DNA of 64,000 nt from Modestobacter sp. VKM Ac-2986 (GCF_026967795.1 NZ_JAPVBH010000001.1:248001-312000), one strand, 5' to 3'. Shown: positions 16,412-25,740, counted from the first letter of the stretch. Numbers and translations: made by a program. Notes: a model not told the origin generated them from the letters alone.

Positions 16412-18736
16412 TCAGGCGAACTGGACGGCGATGACCGCGACGTCGTCCCGGCGGTCGGGGTGCGGCCCCACCGCGTGCACGCACAGCTCGACCGGTGAGG
16501 CGTCCACCGGTGCGGTGCGCAGCCGGCTCACCAGCGAGGCGATCCCCTGGTCGAGGTCCTCGCCGGGCCGCTCGATGAGCCCGTCGGTGTAGGCGACCAG
16601 CGTCGAGCCGGGCGGGATGGCCACCTCGCGGGAGGCGCGCACGTGGGTGGCGTCGACGCCGATCAGCAGTCCGGTGATGCCGTCGAGCATCTCCACGCTG
16701 CCGTCGACGTGCCGCAGCAGCAGAGGCGGGTGGCCGGCGTTGGCCAGCTGCATCCGCCACGGCTCCCCCGGCCCGGTCGGGCGGACGGCGCGCCCGTAGA
16801 GCATGGTCGCCATCGGCGCGACGTGCAGGCCCTGCACCAGCCGGTCGACCCGGCCGAGGATCTCCCCGGTGTCGCCCTCGCCGGCGTCCCAGGCGCAGGC
16901 CCGCAGCAGCCCGCGCAGGTGGCCCATCGCCGCGGCCGCGGCGACGTCGTGACCGACCACGTCGCCGATCGCGATCCCCACGCTGCCGTCGGGCAGGTGC
17001 AGCATGTCGTAGAAGTCGCCGCCCACCTCCGCGCTGCTGGACGCGCTGAGGTACTGGGCCGCGGCGGTGACCCCGGGGATCGTCGGGAGCTCGGGCAGCA
17101 GCGACCGCTGCAGCGTCTCCGCGACGGTGTGCTCCTGCTGGTAGAGCCGCACGTTGTCCATCGCCATGGCCGCGCGCCGGGAGAGGTCGCGGGCCAGGTC
17201 GACGTCGTCGGCGCCGAAGCGTCGGGCCTGGGACTCGGCGACGAGGGTGAGCGCACCGAGTGTCCGGCGGCGGGCGACCAGCGGCACCGTGAGCTGCGAG
17301 GAGGTGCCGAGCTCGGCCATCAGGGCCCGCAGCGCCGGGTCCGGGGCGGCCGCGACCATGACCTCCGGCGGGATCTCCGGGAGGAGCACCGGCTCCTTGG
17401 AGGTGAGCACCTGGCGGATGGGCGCGGCCTCGGGCAGGTCGGCGACGCGCAGCGCGGCGAAGCGGCCCAGTTCCTCGTCCAGGCCGCGCCGGTGGGACGC
17501 GGAGGTGCCGGTGACCGCACCGTTCTCGTCGACCAGGGTGATGAACACCCAGTCGGCCAGCAGCGGCACGCACAGCGAGGCCAGCCGGCCGAGCAGGTCG
17601 TCCATGTCCAGGGTGGCGCTCAGCGTGCTGGTCGCCTCGGCCATCAGCGCCAGGCGGCTCTGCGCCCGCTCGGCCTGCACCCGTGCGGCGTCGGCGGCGG
17701 CGTGCGCCTGCTCGGCGTCCCGGCGGGCGGCGCGCTCGGCGGCGAAGGCGGCCCGCCGGTCGTCCTCCACGCGCACGCGCTCGGTGACGTCGGTCTGCAC
17801 GCCGACGAAGCTCACCAGCTCGCCCTCGCCGTCGAAGACCGGCGTGATCGACAGCTGGTTCCAGAAGGCCGTGCCGTCCTTGCGGTAGTTCAGCAGCGTC
17901 GTGGTGACCGGCTGCCGGCCCTGCAGCGACTTGCGCAGCTGGTCGACGCTGTCGGGGTCGGTCGCCGGGCCCTGCAGGAAGCGGCAGTTGCGCCCGACGC
18001 TCTCCTCGTAGGAGTAGCCGCTGATCCGGCTGAACGAGGGGTTGACCCAGACCAGCGGGTCGTCCTCCTGGCGCGGGTCGGTGATGGTGAAGGCGATGTC
18101 GGTGGCGATGACCGCGCGCTCGCGCAGGGCCTGCAGCTGGGCGTCGGGGTCGTCGGAGGCGCCGGGCTCGTCGATCTGGAGGAAGACCACCAGCGACAGC
18201 CGCTGCTCGCTGCCGTCCTGCGACAGCGGGAAGCCGGTCACCCACAGCACCTGGTCGGGCTCGGCCTCGGCGGCACGGCTCTCGTCGGAGCTGCGCCGAG
18301 GGGACAGCCGGACCGCCTCGCCGGCGACCGGGCGCCCGGCGGCGACCAGGGACAGCGGGCTGCCGGTGTCCTCCAGCGGGGCGCCGCCCAGGTCGGTCAG
18401 CCCGGCGGAGGCGCCCCAGGTGTCGACCGGGACCGGCAGCCCGATGTTGCCGGCGAGCTCGTTGGCGGCGGCGTTGGCGTAGGTGACGGTGCCGGCCGCC
18501 TGGTCGATCACCAGGACGGCGACCGGGACGTCGGAGAGCACGCCCGGCAGGGCCGCCTGCGCACCGCGCTCGGAGTCACTCCCCGTGACCACCGCCTCGG
18601 CAGCGCCCACGACGGACGCCTGCTGCGTGCGATCGGTCGGGTCGGTGCCCGCAGTCAGGGTGCTGGCCAGAGCGGCAGCGGCCTCGGGGGGGACCTGGCC
18701 AGGGACGTGGTCCCCCGGTCGTCTGTCGGACGGCAC
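16412..18736 (-). CDS. blue-light sensing LOV-GAF-PP2C (SpoIIE-type) phosphatase
   Basis: A 774-residue multidomain cytoplasmic protein. Order: an N-terminal PAS-like region (about 65-125, VAVLVIDQAAGTVTYANAAA), a LOV domain (about 205-325), a short coiled coil (325-365), a GAF domain (about 370-520) and a C-terminal PP2C/SpoIIE phosphatase (about 535-772). The LOV domain carries the full flavin-adduct motif GRNCRFLQG, with the photoactive cysteine at residue 251, plus NPSFSRISGYSYEE and NYRKDGTAFWNQLSITPV. The phosphatase has EVGGDFYDM, GDVVGHDVAAAAAMG, NAGHPPLLL, YTDGLIE and DDVAVIAVQF, so the metal-binding Asp and Gly residues are all there. Such enzymes dephosphorylate STAS anti-sigma antagonists to release stress sigma factors; no STAS or anti-sigma gene lies nearby. 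The light-controlled output is inferred from family knowledge. Confidence 0.93.
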   Translation of the reverse strand: MPSDRRPGDHVPGQVPPEAAAALASTLTAGTDPTDRTQQASVVGAAEAVVTGSDSERGAQAALPGVLSDVPVAVLVIDQAAGTVTYANAAANELAGNIGLPVPVDTWGASAGLTDLGGAPLEDTGSPLSLVAAGRPVAGEAVRLSPRRSSDESRAAEAEPDQVLWVTGFPLSQDGSEQRLSLVVFLQIDEPGASDDPDAQLQALRERAVIATDIAFTITDPRQEDDPLVWVNPSFSRISGYSYEESVGRNCRFLQGPATDPDSVDQLRKSLQGRQPVTTTLLNYRKDGTAFWNQLSITPVFDGEGELVSFVGVQTDVTERVRVEDDRRAAFAAERAARRDAEQAHAAADAARVQAERAQSRLALMAEATSTLSATLDMDDLLGRLASLCVPLLADWVFITLVDENGAVTGTSASHRRGLDEELGRFAALRVADLPEAAPIRQVLTSKEPVLLPEIPPEVMVAAAPDPALRALMAELGTSSQLTVPLVARRRTLGALTLVAESQARRFGADDVDLARDLSRRAAMAMDNVRLYQQEHTVAETLQRSLLPELPTIPGVTAAAQYLSASSSAEVGGDFYDMLHLPDGSVGIAIGDVVGHDVAAAAAMGHLRGLLRACAWDAGEGDTGEILGRVDRLVQGLHVAPMATMLYGRAVRPTGPGEPWRMQLANAGHPPLLLRHVDGSVEMLDGITGLLIGVDATHVRASREVAIPPGSTLVAYTDGLIERPGEDLDQGIASLVSRLRTAPVDASPVELCVHAVGPHPDRRDDVAVIAVQFA

Positions 18737-18886
18737 CGCACGAGCCTACCGAGGCGGTCCGTTGCGTACCACTGACCCCGCGCCTGAGCACGCCTTTCGG
18801 GTGGTGCGTCACCCGGCGCCGTGCGGGGTAGGGACGACCGACGCCGGCGCCGAGCGCCGGACGAGGACCACGAGAGAGGACGCGTC

Positions 18887-19705
18887 ATGGGACTCCTGGA
18901 CCGGCTGTTCGGGCGCGGCCAGCGCAGCAGCTCGCCGTACGGCCCCGGGCAGCAGTACGCCGGGGAGGAGCGGGGCTACGGGTACGCCCGGCAGCCGGCC
19001 CCCGCGGCGCCCACCGGCGGGCAGCGGCCGGCCCGCTCGGCCGACGAGCAGGCGATCGAGCGCTACAGGTACCTGCTGCGCACCGCCCCGCCGGACCAGG
19101 TGGAGGCCGCGCACGCCGAGGCGTTCGCCAAGCTGACCCCCGAGCAGCGCGCGCAGGTGCTCGAGCAGCTGGCCTCCGCGAGCCCGGCGTCCGAGCGGCC
19201 CCGCGGGGACGACGCCCAGAGCCTCGCCCGCGCCGCCACCCGCGCCGAGATCCGCCAGCCCGGCACCCTGGAGCGCGTCTTCGGCGGGGGCGGCGGTGGT
19301 TACGGCCCCGGCTACGGCCAGGGCGGCTACGGCGGGGGCGGGTACGGCCAGGGCGGCTACGGCCCGGGCTACGGCGGGGGCGGCTACGGACGGGGCGGCG
19401 GCTTCGGCGGGGGCGGCATGGGCATGGGCAGCATGATCGGCGGCAGCATGCTGGGCACGATCGGCGGGCTCGTCGTCGGCACCGCGGTGGCCGACGCGCT
19501 GTTCGACACCGGCCTCGGGGACGGCGGCCTGTTCGGGGGCGGCGACGAGGAGGCCTACGCCGAGGGCTACCAGGACGGCGAGCAGGCCGACGACGGTGGC
19601 GGCGACAACGGCGGTGACGGCGGTGGCGCCGACTACGACGCCGGCGGGTACGAGGACGGCGGCGGCTTCGACGGCGGTGGCGGGGACTTCGGCGGCGAGT
19701 TCTGA
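18887..19705 (+). CDS. glycine-rich protein with acidic C-terminus
   Basis: A 272-residue protein. Residues 1-70 are hydrophilic, and the middle helical part (about 45-125: DEQAIERYRYLLRTAPPDQVE, LTPEQRAQVLEQLASASP) looks like a small folded domain. A run of GYG and GGGYG repeats follows (about 133-180), then a hydrophobic glycine-rich segment with Met (GMGSMIGGSMLGTIGGLVVG, about 182-203), and a Gly/Asp/Glu-rich acidic tail. This organisation occurs in actinobacterial proteins of unknown function often mislabelled as transport ATPases. AGAGAGGA precedes the ATG at 18887. Function unknown. Confidence 0.8.
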   Translation: MGLLDRLFGRGQRSSSPYGPGQQYAGEERGYGYARQPAPAAPTGGQRPARSADEQAIERYRYLLRTAPPDQVEAAHAEAFAKLTPEQRAQVLEQLASASPASERPRGDDAQSLARAATRAEIRQPGTLERVFGGGGGGYGPGYGQGGYGGGGYGQGGYGPGYGGGGYGRGGGFGGGGMGMGSMIGGSMLGTIGGLVVGTAVADALFDTGLGDGGLFGGGDEEAYAEGYQDGEQADDGGGDNGGDGGGADYDAGGYEDGGGFDGGGGDFGGEF

Positions 19706-19712
19706 CGCCGGT

Positions 19713-19741
19713 GGCCCGGCCCGGTCAGCCCGGGCCGGGCC
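19713..19741. terminator. bidirectional GC hairpin
   Basis: Perfect 12-base arms GGCCCGGCCCGG (19713-19724) and CCGGGCCGGGCC (19730-19741) with loop TCAGC, 8 bases after the glycine-rich gene and overlapping the last codons of the convergent membrane-protein gene. Confidence 0.7.
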
Positions 19742-20186
19742 GCCCCTGCGTGGCGTCGAGCTCGGCCAGGTGGCGCAGCCACAGCAGCCCGAGCACCGGC
19801 AGCACCAGCGGGACGTAGCCGTACCCCTGGCCGAACCCCGACCAGACCGTGGCGTCGGGGAAGGCAGCCGGGTCGAGCAGGGAGAGCGTGCCGACCACGA
19901 GCACCCCGGCCAGCTCGACCCCGCAGGCGGCCATCGCGGTGCGGCGTCCGCTGCGCCCACCGCGGGCCAGGCCCACGGTGGCCACGAGGTAGACGACCGC
20001 GGCCACCGCGGATAGCAGGTAGGCGACCGGCGCCTCGTCGAACTGCACCGCGAGCTGGACGACGGCGCGGGCGCCGGCGGCCAGGGCGAAGACGCCGTAG
20101 ACCGCGACGAGCACCCGGCCCGGACCGCGGGCGGTGTCGGTGCCGGTCGGCTCGGGCGCGGGCCCGCCCAGCGGGGAGTCAGCCAC
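19725..20186 (-). CDS. small integral membrane protein
   Basis: A 153-residue protein with an N-terminal hydrophilic stretch and four predicted spans (about 27-48, 53-72, 84-104, 122-142). A short loop WSGFGQGYGYVPL precedes the last span. No enzyme motif is recognised. Its start overlaps the end of the 121-residue gene by 8 bases, so the two are translationally coupled. It may be a subunit of an unknown two-component membrane complex; function unknown. Confidence 0.7.
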   Translation of the reverse strand: MADSPLGGPAPEPTGTDTARGPGRVLVAVYGVFALAAGARAVVQLAVQFDEAPVAYLLSAVAAVVYLVATVGLARGGRSGRRTAMAACGVELAGVLVVGTLSLLDPAAFPDATVWSGFGQGYGYVPLVLPVLGLLWLRHLAELDATQGRPGPG

Positions 20187-20544
20187 CGGTGACCGCCCAG
20201 AGGTCGACCAGCCGCCACAGCATCACCGCGACGGTGAGCGCGGCGACGCCGAGCACGGTGCCGGCCCAGCGGGTGGGCTCGGTGCGCGCCCACAGCACGC
20301 CAGCGATCGGCAGCAGGACCACGCTGCCCAGGTAGGCGGCGAAGGTGGTCAGCTCGGCCGGGCGGTGCCCGCCGACGAGCCGCACGACGGCGAGCACCCC
20401 CTGCACGACCAGCAGCAGCTCCAGCACCCCGGCGACGGCCAGGTGCGCGGTGCCGATCCGCCGGCGCAGCACCGTGCTGAGTGCACCCACCCCGGCCAGG
20501 GCGACGGCGACGACGGTGAGGACGACGACCAGGGGCGTGCTCAT
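20179..20544 (-). CDS. small integral membrane protein
   Basis: A 121-residue protein with four hydrophobic segments (about 5-25, 35-55, 68-88, 98-118) and few charged loop residues. It is the first gene of a two-gene unit with the 153-residue membrane protein. No family recognised. Confidence 0.7.
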   Translation of the reverse strand: MSTPLVVVLTVVAVALAGVGALSTVLRRRIGTAHLAVAGVLELLLVVQGVLAVVRLVGGHRPAELTTFAAYLGSVVLLPIAGVLWARTEPTRWAGTVLGVAALTVAVMLWRLVDLWAVTGG

Positions 20545-20683
20545 CGGCGCCGGCCGGGAGGTGAGGACTGCACGCCCCCATCCTCCCGCGCCGTCAGACC
20601 ACCGTTCACACGCCGTGGTTCTCGGCCACCGTTCAGGGGCCCGCGCCGAGCCTGCGAGGTGTGGGGGGAACGGTGGTCCTTCT

Positions 20684-21676
20684 TCAGCGGTGGACGGAGG
20701 ACATGTCCGGGTAGCGGTCGCCGGCGGTGGACCCGGCGGGGGCGGCCTCGTCCAGGGCGCGCAGGTCGTCGGCGGTCAGCTCGACGTCCGCGGCCGCGGC
20801 GTTCTCCTCCAGGTAGGACACCCGCTTCGTGCCCGGGATCGGCACGATCGTCGGGTTGCCGTCGCGCCCGGACTGCGCCATCACCCAGGCCAGCGCGAGC
20901 TGGGTGGCGGTGACGCCCTTGGCCTCGGCGATCTCCCGCACGCGGTCGACCAGCTCGAGGTTCTGGGCGAACGCCTCGCCCTGGAAGCGGGGGTTGTGCC
21001 GGCGGAAGTCGTCGGGCGCCAGGTCGTCGATGCTGCGGATCTGCTCGGACAGGAAGCCGCGGCCGATCGGGGAGTAGGCGACGAAGCCGATGCCCAGCTC
21101 CGCGCAGACGGCCAGCACGCCGTCGTCCTCGGGGTCGCGGGACCACAGGGAGTACTCGGTCTGCAGCGCCGTCACCGGCTGGACGGCGTGTGCCCGGCGG
21201 ATGGTGTCCGGGGCCGCCTCGGAGATGCCGGCGTGCCGGATCTTGCCTGCCTCGACGAGCTCCGCCATCGCGCCCCAGGTGTCCTCGATCGGGACGGTGG
21301 TGTCGACGCGGTGCTGGTAGTAGAGGTCGATGACGTCGACGCCCAGGCGCTGCAGCGAGGCGTCGCAGGCGGCGTGCACGTACTCGGGCCGGCCGTTGAT
21401 GCCGAGGAAGGAGCCGTCCTCGCCGCGCTCGTTGCCGAACTTGGTGGCCAGGGTGACCTCCTCGCGGCGGCCGGCGATCGCCTGCCCGACGAGGCGCTCG
21501 TTGGTGAACGGGCCGTACATGTCGGCGGTGTCGAGGAAGGTGACGCCCAGGTCGAGGGCGCGCTGGATCGTCCGCTCGGCCTCCGCCTGGTCGCCGGTCC
21601 CGTAGAACTCGCTCATCCCCATGCAGCCCAGGCCCTGGGCTGCGACGGTCAGGTCGCGGAGCTGTCGCATCTGCAT
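20684..21676 (-). CDS. aldo/keto reductase
   Basis: A 330-residue NADPH-dependent oxidoreductase of the AKR13-like group. [12 protein letters not shown] opens the barrel, [18 protein letters not shown] (catalytic Asp and Tyr) lies near residues 38-56, ATKFG (Lys) near 75, and [10 protein letters not shown] (His) near 115-124. The cofactor region [21 protein letters not shown] is near 275-295. The start is ATG 21676 (an ATG 6 bases later is also possible); the much longer open frame upstream is out of family. Likely reduces aldehydes or ketones from a broad substrate range. Confidence 0.92.
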   Translation of the reverse strand: MQMRQLRDLTVAAQGLGCMGMSEFYGTGDQAEAERTIQRALDLGVTFLDTADMYGPFTNERLVGQAIAGRREEVTLATKFGNERGEDGSFLGINGRPEYVHAACDASLQRLGVDVIDLYYQHRVDTTVPIEDTWGAMAELVEAGKIRHAGISEAAPDTIRRAHAVQPVTALQTEYSLWSRDPEDDGVLAVCAELGIGFVAYSPIGRGFLSEQIRSIDDLAPDDFRRHNPRFQGEAFAQNLELVDRVREIAEAKGVTATQLALAWVMAQSGRDGNPTIVPIPGTKRVSYLEENAAAADVELTADDLRALDEAAPAGSTAGDRYPDMSSVHR

Positions 21677-21705
21677 GACCGGTGGGTGCCCGCGATGTGC
21701 ACGGG

Positions 21706-22548
21706 TCAACCAGTTGTGGCGACCCGGCGGACCGGGCAGACCACCGGCGTCCCGGATGTCGGGTCGCGCAGCACGGCGGCCTCGACGCCGTACAGCTCGC
21801 GCACCAGCCCGGTGGTGACGACCTCGGCGGGCGGGCCCTCGGCGACCACCCGCCCCTCGCGCATGGCGACCAGGTGGTCGGCGTGCCGGCAGGCGGTGGA
21901 CAGGTCGTGCAGCACCAGGACGACGGTGCGGCCCTGGGCGGCCAGGTCGTGCACCAGCTCGAGCACCTCCAGCTGGTGGCCCAGGTCGAGCGCGGAGGTG
22001 GGCTCGTCGAGCAGCACGACCGCGGTCTGCTGAGCGACGACCATGGCGATCCACGCCCGCTGCCGCTGCCCGCCGGAGAGCTGGTCCAGCGGCCGGTCGG
22101 CGAGGTCGAGCAGGTCGGCGGCCTCGAGTGCCCGCTGCACCGCGGCGGCGTCCTCGGGCGACCACTGGCGCAGCAGCCCCTGGTGCGGGTGCCGGCCGTA
22201 GCGCACCAGGTCGCGGACGGTCAGCCCGTCGGGAGCCGCGGCGGTCTGCGGCAGCAGCCCGATCCGCCGGGCGGCGTCCCGGGGCCGCAGGGTGGCGAGG
22301 TCGCGGCCGTCGAGCAGGACGGCGCCGCCCTGCGCCTCGTGCACCCGGGCCAGCGCGCCGAGCAGGGTCGACTTGCCGCACCCGTTGGGCCCGACGATCG
22401 CCGTCACCTGCCCCGGCGGCAGCCGCAGGTCCAGGGCGTGGACGACGCGGGTGCCGTCGTAGCCGAGGTCCAGGGCCTCGGTGGCGAGGTCGGCGGGGTC
22501 GGCTCCGGCGTCCTCCCGGGTGGGGCGGGGTGCCTCCAGCGTGCTCAC
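21706..22548 (-). CDS. iron-siderophore ABC transporter ATP-binding protein
   Basis: A 280-residue ATPase with Walker [10 protein letters not shown] (about residues 53-61), Q-loop LLPQTAA, signature [13 protein letters not shown], Walker [13 protein letters not shown] and the H-loop VLHDLS. It is the FepC/FhuC type by its permease partners. The GTG start at 22548 overlaps the permease stop by 4 bases. It is the last gene of a three-gene unit driven from the iron box at 24644-24662 and powers uptake of a ferric siderophore. Confidence 0.93.
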   Translation of the reverse strand: MSTLEAPRPTREDAGADPADLATEALDLGYDGTRVVHALDLRLPPGQVTAIVGPNGCGKSTLLGALARVHEAQGGAVLLDGRDLATLRPRDAARRIGLLPQTAAAPDGLTVRDLVRYGRHPHQGLLRQWSPEDAAAVQRALEAADLLDLADRPLDQLSGGQRQRAWIAMVVAQQTAVVLLDEPTSALDLGHQLEVLELVHDLAAQGRTVVLVLHDLSTACRHADHLVAMREGRVVAEGPPAEVVTTGLVRELYGVEAAVLRDPTSGTPVVCPVRRVATTG

Positions 22549-23615
22549 GCGAGCCTCCTCGATCGGGTGGTCAGCAACAGCCACAGCAGGTACGGCCCGC
22601 CCACCACGGCGGTGACCAGGCCGGCGGGCAGTTCCAGCGGCGCGGCGACGGTGCGGCCGGCGAGGTCGGCGAGCAGCACGACCAGGGCACCGGCCAGCGC
22701 CGCGCCGAACACCGGCACGACCCGTGGCCCGGCGGCCTTGCGGGCGATCTCCGGGGCCAGCAGGGCGACCAGCCCCAGCGGCCCCGCGGTGGCCACGGCG
22801 AGCCCGGCGGTGACGACGGCGGTGGCGATGACGGCCAGCCGGACCCGCTTCACCCGGGTGCCGAGCCCGACCACGACGGCGTCGGCGAGCCGCAGCAACC
22901 GCAGCTGCCGGCCCAGCACGATCGCCACCGGCAGCGCCACGGCCAGCCCGACGGCCAGCACGGCCACCGAGGTGGCGGAGCGGCTGTTGAGGCTGCCGAC
23001 GCTCCACGGGAAGGCGGCGTTGGCGTCGTCGATGGCGGCCCGGGCGAGCATCAGCTGGGTGACCGCGCCGAGTGCGGCGCCGACCCCCAGCCCGACCACG
23101 AGGAACCGGTAGCCGTGCGTGCCGGCGCCGCCGGCGAGCCCGAGCGCCAGCGCGGCGGCGGTCGCCGCGCCCACGAGCGCGAACGCCGACGGCGAGACGC
23201 TGGTGGAGACGGCGACGACGCTGGCCACGGCGAAGGCGGTCGCGCCGTCGTTGAGGCCGACCGTGTCCGGGGTGGCCAGCCGGTTGCGGGCCAGGGTCTG
23301 CAGCAGCACCCCGGCGGTGCCCAGCGCGGCACCGACGGCGAGCGCGGCGGCCACCCGGGGCAGCCGCAGCCGCTGCACGAGCAGGACCTCCCGGTCGCTG
23401 CCGGAGCCGAACACCGCCGGCAGCGTGTGCGCCAGCGGCAGCCGGGCCGTGCCCACGGCCAGGCTCACCGCGACCGCGGCGACCACCAGCGCCGCCAGCA
23501 CGACGGCGGCCAGGGCGGCCCGCCGGTCGAGGAGCACCGAGCGGCCCAGCAGCGCCAGCCGCCAGGTGCCCGGGGGCGCGGGCGCGGCGGCGGGGCGGGG
23601 CAGGGTCGCGGTCAC
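22545..23615 (-). CDS. iron-siderophore ABC transporter permease (FecCD type)
   Basis: A 356-residue BtuCD/FecCD-family permease with about nine or ten spans. Recognisable blocks are [36 protein letters not shown]-like (family core GVLLQ-L-RNPLA-P), [12 protein letters not shown] (the PEIAR segment contacting the ATPase, where HIAR is usual) and [19 protein letters not shown] at the C-terminus. It overlaps both neighbouring genes by 4 bases. Confidence 0.92.
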   Translation of the reverse strand: MTATLPRPAAAPAPPGTWRLALLGRSVLLDRRAALAAVVLAALVVAAVAVSLAVGTARLPLAHTLPAVFGSGSDREVLLVQRLRLPRVAAALAVGAALGTAGVLLQTLARNRLATPDTVGLNDGATAFAVASVVAVSTSVSPSAFALVGAATAAALALGLAGGAGTHGYRFLVVGLGVGAALGAVTQLMLARAAIDDANAAFPWSVGSLNSRSATSVAVLAVGLAVALPVAIVLGRQLRLLRLADAVVVGLGTRVKRVRLAVIATAVVTAGLAVATAGPLGLVALLAPEIARKAAGPRVVPVFGAALAGALVVLLADLAGRTVAAPLELPAGLVTAVVGGPYLLWLLLTTRSRRLA

Positions 23616-24604
23616 AGCGCCGGCATCCGGGTCGACCGGACGACGGCCACCAGCACGGGGGCGCCGATCATCGCGGTGACCACGCCCAGCGGCATCTCGT
23701 AGGGCCGCACCAGCAGCCGGGACGCGACGTCGGCCAGCAGCACCACCGCGGGGCCCAGCAGCACGGTCACCGCCAGCACCCGGCGCAGGTCCGGGCCGAC
23801 CAGCGCGCGGGCCAGGAACGGCACGACCAGCCCGATGAACACGACCGGGCCGGCGGCGGCCACCGCGCCCCCGACGAGCAGCGCGACCGCGACCATCGCC
23901 AGCGCGCGGGCCCGGGCCGGGCGGTGGCCCAGCCCGCGGGCCACCGTGTCGCCGAGGGCGAGGGCCGACAGCGGCCGGGCGGCGAGCAGGGCGACCAGCA
24001 GGCCGACGGCCAGCACCGGGCCGACCTGGGTCAGGGTGCCGAGGTCGCGGCCGGCCACCGAGCCCACCGTCCAGAACCGGACCTCGTCGGCGGTGCGCTG
24101 GTCCAGCAGCAGCACCACCGAGGTCGCCGCGGACAGCAGCGCGGACAGCGCCGCACCGGCCAGCACGAGCCGCACCGGGTCGTCACCGGCGCCGCGCAGC
24201 CGGGCCGCGCCCACCGCCAGCAGGCACCCGGCCCCCGCGCCGAGGACGGCGACCCACGGGCCCAGGGAGGCGGCGCTGGCCCCGGAGGCGATGACCAGCA
24301 CGACGGCGAAGGAGGCCCCGGCGCTGACCCCGAGCAGGCCGGGCTCGGCCAGCGGGTTGCGCGCAGCGGTCTGCAGGACGGCGCCGGCCACCCCGAGCGC
24401 GACGCCCACCGCGACGGCCACCACGGTCCGCGGCACCCGCAGCTGGAGGACGGCGAACCGGGCGTCGGCGTCCCCGCCACCGGCCAGGACGGCCAGCGCA
24501 CGCGACGGTCCGACGTCCCCGGCGCCGACGGCCAGGCTGGCCAGCACGGCCACCGCGAGGACGACCAGGGCCGGCACCAGGCCGCGCACCACCACCGGAC
24601 GCAC
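23612..24604 (-). CDS. iron-siderophore ABC transporter permease (FecCD type)
   Basis: A 330-residue permease, partner of the next gene. It has GVAGAVLQTAARNPLAEPGLLG near residues 65-86, the ATPase-contact segment LVVPFLARALVGPDLRRVL near 258-276 and the terminal PLGVVTAMIGAPVLVAVV. The GTG start at 24604 has GGGGGAGCAGG just before it. It is the first gene of the minus-strand importer operon, 40 bases from the iron box. Confidence 0.92.
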   Translation of the reverse strand: MRPVVVRGLVPALVVLAVAVLASLAVGAGDVGPSRALAVLAGGGDADARFAVLQLRVPRTVVAVAVGVALGVAGAVLQTAARNPLAEPGLLGVSAGASFAVVLVIASGASAASLGPWVAVLGAGAGCLLAVGAARLRGAGDDPVRLVLAGAALSALLSAATSVVLLLDQRTADEVRFWTVGSVAGRDLGTLTQVGPVLAVGLLVALLAARPLSALALGDTVARGLGHRPARARALAMVAVALLVGGAVAAAGPVVFIGLVVPFLARALVGPDLRRVLAVTVLLGPAVVLLADVASRLLVRPYEMPLGVVTAMIGAPVLVAVVRSTRMPAL

Positions 24605-24643
24605 CCTGCTCCCCCGTTCCGCCCCGGCCTCGTCGGCCGACTG

Positions 24644-24662
24644 TTAGGCCAGGCTAACCTAC
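24644..24662. promoter_or_regulatory. IdeR/DtxR iron box in the divergent siderophore promoter
   Basis: TTAGGCCAGGCTAACCTAC agrees at 16 of 19 positions with the IdeR/DtxR consensus TTAGGTTAGGCTAACCTAA. It lies between the divergent permease operon (start 24604) and the binding-protein gene (start 24712), where one bound repressor could shut both under iron-replete conditions. TAACCT within it is a possible -10 for the plus-strand gene. Confidence 0.88.
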
Positions 24663-24711
24663 CGCCGCGGTGCCGACGGACGGTGCCGTACCCGAACCGT
24701 GGAGGACCCCT

Positions 24712-25680
24712 GTGACCCATCTGCCTGGAGCGCGCCGCCGTCCGGTCCGCACCGCCGCGACCCTGGCCGCTGCCGCCCTGGCGCTCGCTGCGTGCGGGAG
24801 CGCCGAGTCGGCCGCCTCGGCGCCCGACGCGGCCAGCGAGGCGGCATCGTCGGAGACCACGGTCAGCACCGCCTTCGGTGAGGTCGCCGTCCCGGCCGAC
24901 CCCCAGCGCGTGGTCACCCTCGCCGAGAACGCCCTCGACGTCGCCCTGTCGGTCGGCGTCACCCCGGTCGGCACCACGGCCAGCCGCGGCGGGAACGCCG
25001 CTCCGGCGTACCTCGGGGAGGCCGCCGCGGCCGTCCCGGTCGTCGCGACGGTGGCCGAGCCGAACCTGGAGGCGGTCCTGGAGGCCGAGCCCGACCTGAT
25101 CCTCGCCGCGGCCGGCCTGGCCCAGGAGCAGTACGACGCACTGACGGCGATCGCGCCGACCGTCGTCCCGGACACGGCCACCGGCGGGGACTGGCAGGAG
25201 CCGCTGCACGTCTACGCCCAGGCGCTCGGCGCCGACGACGAGCTCACCGCCGACCTGGACGCGATCACCGCCCGGGCCGAGGCGGTGGCCGCCACGGGCT
25301 CGCTGGACGGCAGCGCCGCCGTGCTGCGCTGGATGGCCAACGGCGCGGTGGTGATGAACTCCGCGCTGATGCCCGGCTCGCTGCTGCAGGCCGCCGGCGC
25401 CGACCCGCTGCCCGTCTCCGACCTGGGCGCGAAGCCGCACAGCGACCCGCTGTCGCTGGAGAACCTCGGCCAGGTCGACGCCGACCGGCTGTTCGTCGCC
25501 GCCTTCGGTGCTGACGGCAAGGGCGCGCTGGAGGCCGCGAAGAGCCAGCCGGCCTTCACCCAGCTGGGCGCCGTCCAGGCCGGGACGACATCGGAGGTCG
25601 ACGGCTCGGTGTGGAGCAGCGCCTCGGGCCCCACCGCCGCGGAGCTGGTCATGGACGACATCGAGGCCGCCGCCTCCTGA
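24712..25680 (+). CDS. iron-siderophore ABC transporter substrate-binding lipoprotein
   Basis: A 322-residue exported lipoprotein: a basic N-terminus, hydrophobic core and lipobox LALAAC with the acylated cysteine at residue 28. The FepB/TroA-type fold follows, with FGEVAVPADPQRVVTL near the mature start, EPNLEAVLEAEPDLILAA, and a late GALEAAKSQPAFTQLGAV segment. GTG 24712 follows GGAGG; the in-frame GTG at 24670 lies next to the iron box and adds an unlikely leader. It would deliver the ferric siderophore to the divergently encoded permeases. Confidence 0.92.
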   Translation: MTHLPGARRRPVRTAATLAAAALALAACGSAESAASAPDAASEAASSETTVSTAFGEVAVPADPQRVVTLAENALDVALSVGVTPVGTTASRGGNAAPAYLGEAAAAVPVVATVAEPNLEAVLEAEPDLILAAAGLAQEQYDALTAIAPTVVPDTATGGDWQEPLHVYAQALGADDELTADLDAITARAEAVAATGSLDGSAAVLRWMANGAVVMNSALMPGSLLQAAGADPLPVSDLGAKPHSDPLSLENLGQVDADRLFVAAFGADGKGALEAAKSQPAFTQLGAVQAGTTSEVDGSVWSSASGPTAAELVMDDIEAAAS

Positions 25681-25687
25681 CCCACCC

Positions 25688-25716
25688 GGACGCCGCCCCG
25701 GGCCGGGGCGGCGTCC
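25688..25716 (+). terminator. hairpin after the binding-protein gene
   Basis: Thirteen-base arms GGACGCCGCCCCG (25688-25700) and CGGGGCGGCGTCC (25704-25716) with loop GGC, 7 bases after the stop codon and directly abutting a parS-like site. Confidence 0.75.
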
Positions 25717-25730
25717 GTTCCACGTGGAAC
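25717..25730. other. parS-like site
   Basis: GTTCCACGTGGAAC is a perfect palindrome; with one flanking base each side it matches TGTTCCACGTGGAACA at 15 of 16 positions (CGTTCCACGTGGAACA). It is intergenic, between the siderophore binding-protein gene and fluC. Confidence 0.65.
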
Positions 25731-25740
25731 AGCGCCCCCG

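Noticed and set aside
16643-18775. 710-codon plus-strand frame opposite the LOV phosphatase
   Set aside because: It has no recognisable motif and only G/V/H/Q-rich composition; the minus strand carries full LOV, GAF and PP2C signatures.
19284-19420. Tandem DNA repeat or CRISPR-like array
   Set aside because: The repetition is GGC/TAC codon usage of a GYG-rich protein inside one gene, with no spacers.
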